DNA of 35,055 nt from an uncultured Flavobacteriaceae bacterium (GCA_938011315.1 CALLUG010000051.1:1-35055); one strand, 5' to 3'. Shown: positions 1-9,337, counted from the first letter of the stretch. Made by a program: numbers and translations. Notes: generated from the sequence alone by a model not told the origin.

Positions 1-92
1 AAATAAGCTATATCATTCGTCTATATTACGTCTATCTGAAATATATTCTAAATCCATTATAACTCGTTTTAAACAACTACTTGGTATAATAA
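1..92 (+). repeat. Dispersed palindromic repeat, copy A (cut by window start)
   Basis: This gene-free stretch resembles two other intergenic stretches, 15645-15793 and the complement of 25782-25854. The left arm at 1-20 reads aaataagctata and onward; the right arm at 41-92 contains ctcgttttaaacaac followed by ttggtataat. The arms are roughly complementary to each other, so the unit could form a long imperfect hairpin. Hand alignment of 41-90 with 15741-15790 gives about 39 matches in 50 positions with one single-base gap. No coding potential or known element is recognised. The rest of the gap, 93-166, is AT-rich and holds nothing I can identify. Confidence 0.55.
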
Positions 93-166
93 AATCAATA
101 ATACTAATTAATGTAATCAAACTCGATAATTGATCTAGGGAGACTTCTCTTTAAAAAATAAATCTA

Positions 167-2110
167 TTATAGGAAGAAGTTCCAAACGATACCAAAACGG
201 ACTACAAAATCTCGGTATGGATAATTTGGTGCTGAAAAAAAATTGTTGTCCCCTAGTGAGGAATTAAAATGTTCTGCTTTGAAAAAAATTCGTGCTTGAC
301 GCACTTTTAGATTAACAAAGAAATCTAATCGAGGGAAGTTTCCAATTTCTGTTTCGTTTTGTGTAAAAAACTCTGCCAAAAGTGGATCATAACCATTTGC
401 ATTGTAGGCTGTGAAATAACTTAAGGTTAGTCCTGCTTGTATAAATAATGCTTTTTTAAACCATTTATCGGTATAATATAATGTGCTTCTGATATTAAAA
501 TCTGGAACATTTAAAACGCCCTCACCGTTTATAACATTTTGATAACGAAAAGTATTATTTAATGCTAACTTTTTATATTTAATTTCTCTAACGGCTTTTA
601 GTCTAAAGTAATTAATAGTTTGTTCTGTTTGTATTGGTGAAACTAAATTATTCTCTCCTTGTCTAGTAAAATAAGCATAATGTTCTATAGTTGTATAATC
701 TAGTTCTAAATTTGCTAATTTTTGAGAGTATAAATTCAACTTAAATTGTTTTGTTTCTACATTTTCAAAATCATTTTGCCAATTATAATTTATATAATCA
801 CTTTGATTTAGCAATAGATTGTAATTAGGGGCATTGGAATTAAAGTTAACTCCTAATGCTAATGATGTATTCTTTGCTAATTGATACTTGCCTTTGGCAT
901 TTAAAAAATTTGCATCCAAACTTCCTGTGACATTAATACCAAAATTACCTTCAATTTCAAATTTTTCAATTTTATTTTTATAGCCTCCGCCGATAGATGT
1001 TATATTGCCCGTTATACGGTTTGTAATTGTATCACTTAAAACAATTGCAATACTATTATACCCATAATCAAAATTACTGTGACTTAGATTAAAATTTAAT
1101 ATTCCTAGAGTATTATTAGCATACTTAGCATTTAACTCAGCATATGATTCCCTTAAAACAACACGATCGTCTATATCTGAATTCACGAAAGCGGTTCCAA
1201 AAAAGTCATTAGGGGCTTCTTGATTAAAGTCGTACGTTTTTTCTTCAAAAGATAATACATTACCAATACTTAGGCTATTTACGTTTGACGAATCTTTTAT
1301 TTTGTAACTATGATTTAAGTAAAGACGTGTTCCCTCTAAATCATTTTCGGCATCTTGAAAAACTGGATCAAAAACAGAGCGATCGTCAAACTCTTCTGCT
1401 CCCGATTGAAAATTAATAACATCCTCGTCTGTTAAGCCTCCGTTTTCTTGACTAGATAGACCTTGTGATGTTATGTGGGTATTCGCATTATATTTTTTAT
1501 TTTTTGAGTTGTAACTAATTCCAAATTTGAAATTACGTGTACTAGTGCGTATGTTTTGATATTTACCTAAGGATCTCAACCCCTTAAAGCCTATAAAGAC
1601 GTTTAATTGTTCTGAAGTGTTTACTGTAAAAAACGAGTCTAGCAATTGACCTTGTTCAAAGGTCGTTTTAAACATTAATTCTGTAAAAGGTGTAGGAACA
1701 TTATAGTAATAAATATCTTCTACATCTTGATAGTTAAAATGTCTTGCTTGCGCTGCAAAACCAGGAAGCAAGTTACTACTATTAAAATCATAGCTAAGAG
1801 AATTATATGTTTGTCCTGTATTTGAAAAGGCTAATAAATCAAAAGCATCTTCTCGTAAGTAGTTAAATTTATAATCTTTACGTACCGTTAAAGATGTATC
1901 AACAATTGTAGTATCATTTAAGTGAGATATAATTTTATAGTCGTTTATGCTTATGGTTTCTTTTTTTTGCTTTTTGTTTTTGGACGTATTTCCTAAAGTT
2001 TTTATAGATTTTGTACTGTCTATTTGCTTTAGGTTAAGATTTAGCAAATCTTGTTGAGAATAACCGAAACAAGTGTAGCAAAAAAATAATACTATTAATT
2101 TATATTTCAT
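167..2110 (-). CDS. Putative outer-membrane porin (Porin_10-like)
   Basis: A 647-residue protein with an N-terminal signal peptide (hydrophobic residues 4-17, cleavage likely after CFGYS). A low-complexity Lys/Ser/Thr linker runs to about residue 75. The rest alternates polar and aromatic residues as in beta-barrels and ends in WNFFL. The segment around residues 79-100 (YLREDAFDLLAFSNTGQTYN) matches what I know of the Bacteroidota putative porin family (Porin_10), usually 600-700 residues. It would sit in the outer membrane; the solute is unknown. The gene lies downstream of the SusCD operon but behind a terminator (2171-2207) and has its own TATTTTTG promoter (2128-2135), so it is probably a separate unit. 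The family call is from sequence style and length and is fairly safe; the transport role is inferred. Confidence 0.75.
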   Translation of the reverse strand: MKYKLIVLFFCYTCFGYSQQDLLNLNLKQIDSTKSIKTLGNTSKNKKQKKETISINDYKIISHLNDTTIVDTSLTVRKDYKFNYLREDAFDLLAFSNTGQTYNSLSYDFNSSNLLPGFAAQARHFNYQDVEDIYYYNVPTPFTELMFKTTFEQGQLLDSFFTVNTSEQLNVFIGFKGLRSLGKYQNIRTSTRNFKFGISYNSKNKKYNANTHITSQGLSSQENGGLTDEDVINFQSGAEEFDDRSVFDPVFQDAENDLEGTRLYLNHSYKIKDSSNVNSLSIGNVLSFEEKTYDFNQEAPNDFFGTAFVNSDIDDRVVLRESYAELNAKYANNTLGILNFNLSHSNFDYGYNSIAIVLSDTITNRITGNITSIGGGYKNKIEKFEIEGNFGINVTGSLDANFLNAKGKYQLAKNTSLALGVNFNSNAPNYNLLLNQSDYINYNWQNDFENVETKQFKLNLYSQKLANLELDYTTIEHYAYFTRQGENNLVSPIQTEQTINYFRLKAVREIKYKKLALNNTFRYQNVINGEGVLNVPDFNIRSTLYYTDKWFKKALFIQAGLTLSYFTAYNANGYDPLLAEFFTQNETEIGNFPRLDFFVNLKVRQARIFFKAEHFNSSLGDNNFFSAPNYPYRDFVVRFGIVWNFFL

Positions 2111-2127
2111 ATGATCTTATTGATTAA

Positions 2128-2135
2128 CAAAAATA
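2128..2135 (-). promoter_or_regulatory. Bacteroidota -7 promoter element for the porin gene
   Basis: The minus strand reads TATTTTTG, an exact match to TAnnTTTG, about 17 bases before the ATG at 2110. No TTG lies at the usual -33 spacing; a TTTTTTG tract lies closer, 12 bases upstream. Confidence 0.55.
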
Positions 2136-2170
2136 TGTTTTTTATTACAAAAAAGATTGAACACTGTCCT

Positions 2171-2207
2171 TAAAAACAAAAAAGCCTACTCTATATAGAG
2201 TAGGCTT
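2171..2207 (-). terminator. Rho-independent terminator of the SusCD operon
   Basis: Bases 2182-2207 form a perfect 26-base palindrome (arm AAGCCTACTCTAT). On the minus strand it is followed by a T-rich tract (complement of 2171-2183). It lies just past the stop codon of the last gene of the 2228-8541 operon and upstream of the porin gene. Confidence 0.85.
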
Positions 2208-2227
2208 GATAAAATATTTAATATTAT

Positions 2228-3079
2228 CTATTGCATAGGTGTTAAGACAACATCCACGGTAAAAGTACCCATAAATAATGCTTGTGTTAATTGATATGTA
2301 AATGTATTTGTACATCTATCATAAGTTCCTGTTCCTCCTGTAAAGAAACCACCATCACTTGATAAGGTTACTTGCTGAGTAGCGAAATCTAATGTTAAGG
2401 TAGTTGGGTAAAGAAATTGACCAGAAAATCCTGGGGTTGCTGTAATTTCAGCTACAAAATCTGGCCCCCATGCACTATCAATAGTCCACATATTGTCGCC
2501 TACCTGCGTTAAGTTAGCTGTAAATGGGCTAAAAGTTTCATCACCAAGATTAAGTGAAGGCACTGCTGCCTGCCCAGTGTAAGAAGCAAGTACATTTGTA
2601 GAACATGCATTAATGCTATGGACTAAATTTCTTGAACCATCTACTAAACCTAATTGTACATCCGGTCTTCCAGATACTGATGTTAATACAACATCAAAAT
2701 TAGAAAACCCTGAAGTAGCGTCAGGTCGTATTGTTATTGGAAAGTCGCCAATTCTAGTCCCAGCAGGGATAATTGCAGTTCCAGAAGTCGCCGTAAGTAT
2801 TTCTGAAGCAGAAACCCCTCCCATATCTACAACTTGATATTCTACTATCAAATCTGTAGGATTTAATGCTCCATTAAAAAATAATGGAATTGTTATCTCA
2901 GAAGTAGTGCCAGGTTCTCCAAATATAATCATTTGAGAGGCTCTTGTTCCTCCTGGAGAAATTTCTACAAATCCAGCTTCTAGATTTTGATTATTTCCAG
3001 GGCCATCATCATCATTGCTACATGCTAGGTTAAAAGCAAATAATAATGATAAAGCTATTATTTTAACTATATTTTTCAT
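2228..3079 (-). CDS. Unrecognised surface lipoprotein, last gene of SusCD operon
   Basis: A 283-residue lipoprotein. A hydrophobic leader ends in the lipobox FNLAC (Cys20), followed by an acidic SNDDDG stretch; acidic residues after the Cys are typical of surface-exposed lipoproteins in Bacteroidota. Residues about 40-150 are a beta-rich domain resembling the DUF1735/DUF4843 or Calx-beta-like domains common in SusCD loci. The C-terminal half (from about 155) is a second beta-rich domain with the motif GTYDRCTNTF. It starts 25 bases after the stop of the previous lipoprotein gene and ends just before a terminator, so it is the operon's last gene. A role as an accessory ligand-binding surface protein for the SusC/SusD pair is inferred from position only. 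Confidence 0.65.
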   Translation of the reverse strand: MKNIVKIIALSLLFAFNLACSNDDDGPGNNQNLEAGFVEISPGGTRASQMIIFGEPGTTSEITIPLFFNGALNPTDLIVEYQVVDMGGVSASEILTATSGTAIIPAGTRIGDFPITIRPDATSGFSNFDVVLTSVSGRPDVQLGLVDGSRNLVHSINACSTNVLASYTGQAAVPSLNLGDETFSPFTANLTQVGDNMWTIDSAWGPDFVAEITATPGFSGQFLYPTTLTLDFATQQVTLSSDGGFFTGGTGTYDRCTNTFTYQLTQALFMGTFTVDVVLTPMQ

Positions 3080-3104
3080 ATTATTTATATTTATCTTTAT
3101 TAAT

Positions 3105-3971
3105 TTATTGTTTTGTAAATCTTACTAAAGCATCATAAGGATCTACTCCACATCCACCATCTCTGCCTTCGGCAAAGTCAGTTATTGTGATTTCAAACAT
3201 ATCATCTCCATCAGGTACACTGTAGAATGATGGTACAGTTCCTGTTGTTTGACCAATTTGTGTAGCTCCATCGCAACTTAATGATCCTGTTTGAATGTCT
3301 CCATTTACTTGAAATGTATCACATACTAATGATATTTGCAATTGAAAATCTGAAGCAAAAGTTGATGGCGAGTATTGATAATCGAAAACACGAACTAATT
3401 CATCATTAGGATCAACAGTAATTTCTACAGTTTGTACATCGAAAACAGTTTGCAAAGTAGCAAAAGGTCCCACTCCAGAGAGTTGCTCCATTAAATATGT
3501 TCCAGTAAAAAAGTCACTTCGGACAGGACATACTTGAAAAACACTTACAATAATTGGTGTGTCAGTAACAATTCCGTTTTCTTCGACAAATTCTAAAACT
3601 AATGTTTCCGCAGCAACCTCAACCGTTACATCTACTCCTTGTATAGTTAATGTTCCTAAAAAGGAATTCGCAGGAACTATAGCTTGACCCAAAGTGTAGT
3701 TTGCTGGATCTGCAGTAGTTTGATCTTCATCAATATTGACATTAAATACTCTATCTTCTGTAGAAATAGTTGTCACTTCAACTTGGATATCAACGCTACC
3801 AGTACCATTAAGTAGTATTGGTAAATCTGCCGTTGCCGTTGCAAAATTAACTAAGGTTTGCCCATTAACAGGGTCAAATAAAACATTATCTTCGTTTACA
3901 CTACAGGAAAACGATATTAATGCTATTAAACATACATATATTACTTTTTTCATTTTTTTCATTTTTTTCAT
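3105..3971 (-). CDS. Unrecognised surface lipoprotein, third gene of SusCD operon
   Basis: A 288-residue lipoprotein when started at the ATG at 3971, which lies 7 bases after the susD-like stop. The open frame extends to an ATG at 4016 inside the preceding gene, but that would put extra non-hydrophobic residues before the signal peptide, so I reject it. The start is unusual: the first nine residues are MKK three times, giving ATGs at 3971, 3962 and 3953. The leader ends in the lipobox ISFSC (Cys23 from the first MKK). Residues about 40-140 look like a Calx-beta-type beta-sandwich (acidic VNIDEDQTT, then FVEEN). The C-terminal half carries paired Cys residues and ends in a beta-rich GCGVDPYDALVRF. 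The specific family is unknown; the context suggests ligand capture at the cell surface. Confidence 0.65.
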   Translation of the reverse strand: MKKMKKMKKVIYVCLIALISFSCSVNEDNVLFDPVNGQTLVNFATATADLPILLNGTGSVDIQVEVTTISTEDRVFNVNIDEDQTTADPANYTLGQAIVPANSFLGTLTIQGVDVTVEVAAETLVLEFVEENGIVTDTPIIVSVFQVCPVRSDFFTGTYLMEQLSGVGPFATLQTVFDVQTVEITVDPNDELVRVFDYQYSPSTFASDFQLQISLVCDTFQVNGDIQTGSLSCDGATQIGQTTGTVPSFYSVPDGDDMFEITITDFAEGRDGGCGVDPYDALVRFTKQ

Positions 3972-3977
3972 TTTTTT
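3951..3977 (-). repeat. Three tandem 9-bp units at a gene start (ATGAAAAAA x3)
   Basis: On the minus strand the unit ATGAAAAAA occurs at 3969-3977, 3960-3968 and 3951-3959 in shifted phase, so that ATG codons fall at 3971, 3962 and 3953. Units are in frame with the lipoprotein gene and each encodes Met-Lys-Lys. Each contains a seven-base homopolymer. Confidence 0.9.
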
Positions 3978-3978
3978 A

Positions 3979-5436
3979 TTAATATCCTGGATTTTGTGTA
4001 ATATCAGGATTGGCATTTAGTTCATTGACAGGGATTGGCATTGCAAAACGCTGATCATTAATTGGTATTCCTGCACAATTTACTCCTCTTGATCCACAAT
4101 CGTCAGAGACTCCTGGTATTCCTAAAGTCCCATCTTTAGTAATCCCTTCTCCTGTGATATCTCTTGTACGTCTAAGATCTATATAACGATGACCTTCAGC
4201 GAACAATTCGATACGACGTTGTTCTAATATGTCTACAATTGCTTCTTGAAGATTGTTATATACGGGTACAGGCTGAGGTGTCCCAAAACGCGCATCAAGC
4301 AAAGCACTAACGCTAGCTGCTGCGCCAACCAAATTTCCTAATCGCGCTTGTGCTTCTGCACGTATTAAGTATTGTTCGGATACTCTAAATACTTTTATAT
4401 TATTACGACCATTCTCCCCTGGACGCCCAAAGTATTTCCCTACACGAGTTTCTCCTGGCTGACTTGTGGTTAAATCTAAAACTACAGAACGTCTTACGTC
4501 AGCTGTTCCCATAGGCACTAAATTCGCCATTTCGTTAGACACTTCTGTATGTGGTCCTCTTGTATTTGTAAAGAAAAATAAGCCTCCTGGGCTACCACCT
4601 GCAGCTTGGTTACGAATTAATGACCAAATTACTTCTGTTTCATCCGTATCCGTTCTAAACATATTAAAATACTGTGTGGTATTTGCTAAAGGAAATTGAT
4701 TAATTAAAACATTAGCTTGATTAATAGCACCAGCATAATCACCTGTATATAATGCTAATCTTGCACGGATTGCTGTAATCGCTTCTTGTGTTATAAAATC
4801 GTTATCGGTAGGATTTCCTAGTAAGCTAGAAGCTCTATCTAATTCTGAAGTGATAAATTCTGCAACTTCACTGACAGTACTTCGCGATGGTAACCTTGTT
4901 ACATCTACATCAGTTGTAATAGGCACTGCTAGATTAGTTCCTGCATAGATATCAAAATCAGTTAAAGAATTTCCTGCTGCAAATAATAACATTAAATCTA
5001 AGTGTCCAAGCGCTCTTAGAGTTAAACTTTGAGCAATAATGCTGTTTAGTGTAGCCTGCTCTTGAACATTTTCTGCCACAATGCTCTCTGCAATAGGTAA
5101 GTATAGATTAATATCGGTAATCATACGATATCTTCCTAACCAAACTGCATTTGGCAATACACTACTAATGTTTAACTCTTGTCGAAGAAAATTTAGATTT
5201 TGTCCTCCACTTTGAGAACCGATTCTAAAGTCGTCAGTGTACAATTCAGTCTGTATCAAAAGTTCTGGTACATAACGTAAGTAAGCACTATTTAAACCTT
5301 GTTGAATATCGCCTATTGTTTGAAATGCATTTTGTTCAGGAATCAAATCTGTTGGGCTTATATCTCTAGCATCACTACACGATGATAGCATTACCGATAG
5401 AGATAAAACACTTAAAATTATTTTTATATTTTTCAT
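3979..5436 (-). CDS. SusD/RagB-family nutrient-binding outer-membrane lipoprotein
   Basis: A 485-residue lipoprotein: leader with lipobox MLSSC (Cys20), then the SusD N-terminal pattern with an NAFQTIGDIQQGLNSAYLRYV helix and TPR-like helices (residues about 90-250, including IIAQSLTLRALGHLDLMLLF). The C-terminal RagB/SusD part contains FRVSEQYLIRAEAQARLGN and the RRIELFAEGHRYIDLRRTR signature, and the protein ends in NPGY, as usual. Family length is normally 450-600. It starts 18 bases after the SusC-like gene stops. Known SusD proteins form a lid over the SusC barrel and bind the ligand on the cell surface. The ligand cannot be told from sequence; no carbohydrate enzyme is adjacent. Confidence 0.93.
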   Translation of the reverse strand: MKNIKIILSVLSLSVMLSSCSDARDISPTDLIPEQNAFQTIGDIQQGLNSAYLRYVPELLIQTELYTDDFRIGSQSGGQNLNFLRQELNISSVLPNAVWLGRYRMITDINLYLPIAESIVAENVQEQATLNSIIAQSLTLRALGHLDLMLLFAAGNSLTDFDIYAGTNLAVPITTDVDVTRLPSRSTVSEVAEFITSELDRASSLLGNPTDNDFITQEAITAIRARLALYTGDYAGAINQANVLINQFPLANTTQYFNMFRTDTDETEVIWSLIRNQAAGGSPGGLFFFTNTRGPHTEVSNEMANLVPMGTADVRRSVVLDLTTSQPGETRVGKYFGRPGENGRNNIKVFRVSEQYLIRAEAQARLGNLVGAAASVSALLDARFGTPQPVPVYNNLQEAIVDILEQRRIELFAEGHRYIDLRRTRDITGEGITKDGTLGIPGVSDDCGSRGVNCAGIPINDQRFAMPIPVNELNANPDITQNPGY

Positions 5437-5454
5437 TTTTATTTTTATTTATTT

Positions 5455-8400
5455 TTAGAAATTAACATCTAACCCTAATGTAAATGTTCGTGATACAGGG
5501 AAGTCAAAAAATGAACCTACACCAGAAGTTTCTGGATCAAAGCCCTTCCATTTTGATAGGGTAAATATGTTTTGCCCTTGTGCATATATACGAACACTCT
5601 TTAAGGCATCTTTTAATTGTTCAGAATTAAAGGTATATGCAAGGGTTACGTTACGTAATCTCAAAAACGAAGTGTCCTCTATAAAACGGTCTCCTGCTGC
5701 TACGCCTCTTGAGAAGAAAGCTGGGTTTGGAATATCTGTAATATCGCCTGGGTTCTGCCATCTCCTTAGTACTCTAGTCGATTGGTTAGATATCCCTACT
5801 AAACCAGGGTCTTCAATAACTCCTAAAGTACCATTAGACCTGTATTGTTCTGCTGCATAACTAAATAAAGAGGTTAGAGCAAAACCTTTGTAACTAAAAT
5901 TAGTTCCAAAACCACCGTTAAATTTAGGGTCTCTAGGCTTATCCTCATTAAATACTCTATTGGCTTGGTCTGTGCTTTCTGTAATGTTCCCGTCTAAGTC
6001 TAGAAAAAGCGGTCTTCCGTTAGCAGGATTGACTCCAGCAAAACGTGTTGAAAATAATCCCCCAAAACGTTGACCTACTTGTAAATCGTTAAATATACCT
6101 GCCCTATCTTGAAAATCCGAACCATCAATAAACAATACTTCATTTCTATTATAAGCTCCGTTTGCAAATATAGACCAATTTACATTTTTATTATTAATAA
6201 TATTGTAAGTCACAGACAATTCTACACCTTCGTTTCTTAACTCTCCAAGATTACTATTAAGAAGTGTTTGACCAGTTGCAGCTGGTGATACAGGTGCCCC
6301 AACAAGAATATCTTCTGTATCTTCTTGATACACATCTAAAGCCCCTGATAATTTTCCATTAAAAAATGAATAATCTACACCTATATTAATACTCTTTTTC
6401 GTTTCCCATTTCAAGTCACTGTTACCTAACACATTACGCGTTGTCCCTGGTGCTCCACCTATTGCTGTTTCAGATTGAAAACTAGTAATGGCACCAAAAA
6501 CTGCTGCATTATTAAACCCAGTATTTTGATTACCTACTTCGCCATAACCAACCCTAAGTGCTAAATTATCTAACCAGCTTACGTCACTTAACCAAGCTTC
6601 TCTAGTTAAATTCCATCGTCCTGATACTGCAAAAAAGGTTCCCCACTCATTATCAGCAGTAAAACGAGAAGAAGCATCACGACGAATACTTGCTTCTACA
6701 GAATATTTGTTATCATAATTGTAACGTCCTAAGGCAAATACTGAAAACAAACCTGTATCTAAGGTAGTCCCTCCTATCACAGGAACAAAAGGTGTTGTCA
6801 TATCTGGCTCTACGGTTTGTCCTGAAAGCAATCCACCTACAGAACGTGCTTGTCTAGGATCTAAACCAAAGCCTGTAAAGTTGTCCGATCTAAAATTACG
6901 CTTTACATATTCCACAAAACCCGAAGCTTCAAGATTATGCTTATCTGCAAAAGTGTTTTTGTAAGTAATGCTGTTTACCCAGTTTATTCTAGCATCTCTA
7001 AAAGTATTACGTCCTAAAGACCCTCTACCAAGTGTTGCTGTACCATTAGGCGTATCGTTAATTCCTCTTAAACCTCTAGGGTCTGTAATAGCGAGTCCAT
7101 TACCTTGGTCGTAATCCAACCCGAAATTAGAACGCAAGGATATTTTATCTGTTAGCCTATACGTCCCCACTAAAGTTGTAAGAAATCTAATGCCTTCGGT
7201 TTCAGCTGTATCAAAAGCTGCTACGTTTTGAGCTATAAAAGGGGATTGCAAAAAGCCTGTTGGCGTTTGCGTCGCTCCAGTTATAGGGTCTCTTAACTGC
7301 CCATCGGAACCTACAGGTAAACCAAATAAACTCAAATCACCATTAGCATCGAAAGGTGATATAAAAGGCAAACTAATAAACGCCGCCAAAAATGGATTAT
7401 TTAAACTCCCTGAATTTGCATTGGGCGCCGTAGCCGTTCTAGTAAAACTTGCACTTAGATTTGAACTAAAATCAAAACGTTTCCCTTTTAGATCTGTATT
7501 AGACCTTAAAGACAATCTTTGAAAATTAGACCTAAGTGTCGTGCCTCCTTGCTCGAAGTAACTTAAAGACGTGAAATTTCTTACATTTTCGCCCCCCCCA
7601 GACAAAGTAACTTCATGAGATTGAGTTTGCCCAGTTCTTAACAAGAAGTTTGTCCAGTCTGTATTAATTTGAGAAAAGGCATCAATTTCAGCATCTGTTA
7701 AGTTTGCTCCTTGACCAGCACCTATTGCTCTTTGGTATTCTAAAAGTTGTCTAGAATCTAAAAAGTTTATTTGCGGATTAACTTGGTTAGAAATCCCAAA
7801 TTGAGTTCTGTAACTTATTGACAAATCTTGATTAAACGTTCCTTTTTTAGTCGTTATAATAATTACCCCATTTGAGGCTCTATTACCATATATAGCAGAT
7901 GACGCTGCATCCTTAAGCACCGTTAAGGTTGCAATATCATTATTATTAAGGGAATTAAAAATCTCTTCATCGACAGGAGTCCCATCCACAACATATAATG
8001 GCTCTAACTCCGTACCAGGATTAAAAGAACTTCGCCCTCTAATAATTGTTGATGCAGCAGAACCTGGTTCTCCAGAATTTGCTGTAACATTTAAACCTGC
8101 TACTTGACCTTGCAGCACTTGATCTAATGAGGGGATTGGCACATTTTCAATCGTTTCAGCCTTAATGGTTGTTTGTGCTGCCGTAACACTTGTTTTCTTC
8201 ACCTCACTATACGCTACAATAAGCACATCGTCTAAAACTGCAGTATCTGCCTCCATTACAACATCGACAGTGTTAGAGTTCGCAACTACAATCTCAACAG
8301 TTTTATACCCTAAAAAAGAAAACACTAATGTTTCTCCTACACTAGCTTTAAGCGAGTAATTTCCGTCGAAGTCTGTTTGCTTCCCTCTTTGTGTTCCTTT

Positions 8401-8541
8401 TACGATTACGTTTGCTCCAGCTACAGGCAAACCATCGTCGGATCCGGTTACCGTACCAGTAATTGTCTTCTCTTGTCCGAAAGAGAATTGCACTATTAAA
8501 ACCATAAATATGGTTAATAATGATGATAATTTTAATTTCAT
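5455..8541 (-). CDS. SusC/RagA-family TonB-linked outer-membrane receptor
   Basis: A 1028-residue protein. Signal peptide at 1-22 (ending QFSFGQ). A carboxypeptidase-regulatory-like domain at about 25-105 (ITGTVTGSDDGLPVAGANV, FDGNYSLKA, FSFLGYKT). A TonB-dependent plug at about 115-240 containing IRGRSSFNPGTELEPLYVVDG and the SusC signature VLKDAASSAIYGNRASNGV. Then a 22-strand-type barrel ending in TFTLGLDVNF with the terminal Phe usual in outer-membrane proteins. Length is typical for SusC. It imports a ligand delivered by the SusD partner, driven by TonB-ExbBD. It is the first gene of a four-gene operon (8541 to 2228) with a likely promoter at 8569-8576. The substrate is unknown. Confidence 0.95.
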   Translation of the reverse strand: MKLKLSSLLTIFMVLIVQFSFGQEKTITGTVTGSDDGLPVAGANVIVKGTQRGKQTDFDGNYSLKASVGETLVFSFLGYKTVEIVVANSNTVDVVMEADTAVLDDVLIVAYSEVKKTSVTAAQTTIKAETIENVPIPSLDQVLQGQVAGLNVTANSGEPGSAASTIIRGRSSFNPGTELEPLYVVDGTPVDEEIFNSLNNNDIATLTVLKDAASSAIYGNRASNGVIIITTKKGTFNQDLSISYRTQFGISNQVNPQINFLDSRQLLEYQRAIGAGQGANLTDAEIDAFSQINTDWTNFLLRTGQTQSHEVTLSGGGENVRNFTSLSYFEQGGTTLRSNFQRLSLRSNTDLKGKRFDFSSNLSASFTRTATAPNANSGSLNNPFLAAFISLPFISPFDANGDLSLFGLPVGSDGQLRDPITGATQTPTGFLQSPFIAQNVAAFDTAETEGIRFLTTLVGTYRLTDKISLRSNFGLDYDQGNGLAITDPRGLRGINDTPNGTATLGRGSLGRNTFRDARINWVNSITYKNTFADKHNLEASGFVEYVKRNFRSDNFTGFGLDPRQARSVGGLLSGQTVEPDMTTPFVPVIGGTTLDTGLFSVFALGRYNYDNKYSVEASIRRDASSRFTADNEWGTFFAVSGRWNLTREAWLSDVSWLDNLALRVGYGEVGNQNTGFNNAAVFGAITSFQSETAIGGAPGTTRNVLGNSDLKWETKKSINIGVDYSFFNGKLSGALDVYQEDTEDILVGAPVSPAATGQTLLNSNLGELRNEGVELSVTYNIINNKNVNWSIFANGAYNRNEVLFIDGSDFQDRAGIFNDLQVGQRFGGLFSTRFAGVNPANGRPLFLDLDGNITESTDQANRVFNEDKPRDPKFNGGFGTNFSYKGFALTSLFSYAAEQYRSNGTLGVIEDPGLVGISNQSTRVLRRWQNPGDITDIPNPAFFSRGVAAGDRFIEDTSFLRLRNVTLAYTFNSEQLKDALKSVRIYAQGQNIFTLSKWKGFDPETSGVGSFFDFPVSRTFTLGLDVNF

Positions 8542-8568
8542 AAAATAATTATTTGAATTAGTCTGCTA

Positions 8569-8576
8569 CAAACATC
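8569..8576 (-). promoter_or_regulatory. Likely -7 promoter element of the SusCD operon
   Basis: The minus strand reads GATGTTTG, one mismatch from TAnnTTTG, 27 bases before the ATG at 8541. A TTG (in ATATTTTGC) lies 20 bases upstream, close to the expected -33 spacing. Confidence 0.45.
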
Positions 8577-8697
8577 TTAATAATAAATTAAATTAGCAAA
8601 ATATTAACTAAAAAAAATACGTTAAAATGTCATTTTTATTTGAAATCCTTAGCATTGTATTGAAAAGCAATCCTTTAATGAAAGTAAAATCCTACAT

Positions 8698-9297
8698 ATG
8701 CTAGTACTAAATTCTTCTAATTACACTTTAGATTGCGGCACGGACGAAGCAGGTAGGGGTTGCCTAGCCGGTCCTGTAACTGCAGCAGCTGTTATTTTAC
8801 CTAAAACGTTTGCTAATGAGGGGCTAAACGACTCAAAACAGTTATCGCCTCATAAAAGGGAATGTTTAAAATTTAGTATTGAGTCGCAGGCCATTTCATA
8901 TGCTGTGTCACATGTTTTTGAAGCAAAAATAGATACAATTAATATCTTAAATGCCTCTATACTAGCTATGCACCAAAGTATTAGTATGTTAAGCAAAGTC
9001 CCTGAGTTTATAAGCGTTGACGGGAATGCGTTTAAGCCTTATAAGAATATTCCTTATAAAACTATAATAAAAGGCGATGCTAAATTTTTGAATATTGCAG
9101 CAGCGTCTATCTTAGCAAAAACGTATAGAGATGATTATATGAGTAAAATTCATGAAGAATTTCCTATGTATAACTGGAAACAAAATAAAGGGTATCCTAC
9201 AAAAGAGCATCGTAATGCCATTAAAACTTACGGTGTTACAAAATATCATCGCAAATCGTTTAAGTTACTCCCGGAGCACTATTGTTTTGATTTTTAA
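8698..9297 (+). CDS. rnhB: Ribonuclease HII
   Basis: A 199-residue protein matching type II RNase H. The first motif [15 protein letters not shown] (residues 13-27) supplies the acidic pair Asp16/Glu17. NDSKQLS (44-50), SVDGN with Asp108, [20 protein letters not shown] (126-145, Asp145) and the C-terminal [24 protein letters not shown] complete the family pattern. It removes RNA from RNA-DNA hybrids, including single ribonucleotides, in the cytoplasm. Length is normal (about 200). The start ATG at 8698 is upstream of the first motif by the usual dozen residues. It points away from the SusCD operon. The promoter of the next gene lies directly after its stop. Confidence 0.97.
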   Translation: MLVLNSSNYTLDCGTDEAGRGCLAGPVTAAAVILPKTFANEGLNDSKQLSPHKRECLKFSIESQAISYAVSHVFEAKIDTINILNASILAMHQSISMLSKVPEFISVDGNAFKPYKNIPYKTIIKGDAKFLNIAAASILAKTYRDDYMSKIHEEFPMYNWKQNKGYPTKEHRNAIKTYGVTKYHRKSFKLLPEHYCFDF

Positions 9298-9302
9298 AAC
9301 AA

Positions 9303-9310
9303 TATCTTTG
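9303..9310 (+). promoter_or_regulatory. -7 promoter element of the lipoprotein gene at 9338
   Basis: TATCTTTG matches TAnnTTTG exactly, 27 bases before the ATG at 9338. A TTG about 18 bases upstream, inside the end of rnhB (ctattgttttg), is at acceptable -33 spacing. This gives the gene its own transcription start. Confidence 0.65.
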
Positions 9311-9337
9311 TAACTTATATATAAGCTTTGTTTTGTA

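Noticed and set aside
2613-2837. A 74-codon plus-strand frame opposite the last lipoprotein gene of the SusCD operon
   Set aside because: It lies entirely antisense to a supported lipoprotein gene and has no signal, motif or promoter.
3736-4020. A 94-codon plus-strand frame ending in a Phe/Ile-rich stretch
   Set aside because: It is antisense to the lipoprotein gene; the Phe/Ile run is the complement of the MKK repeats.
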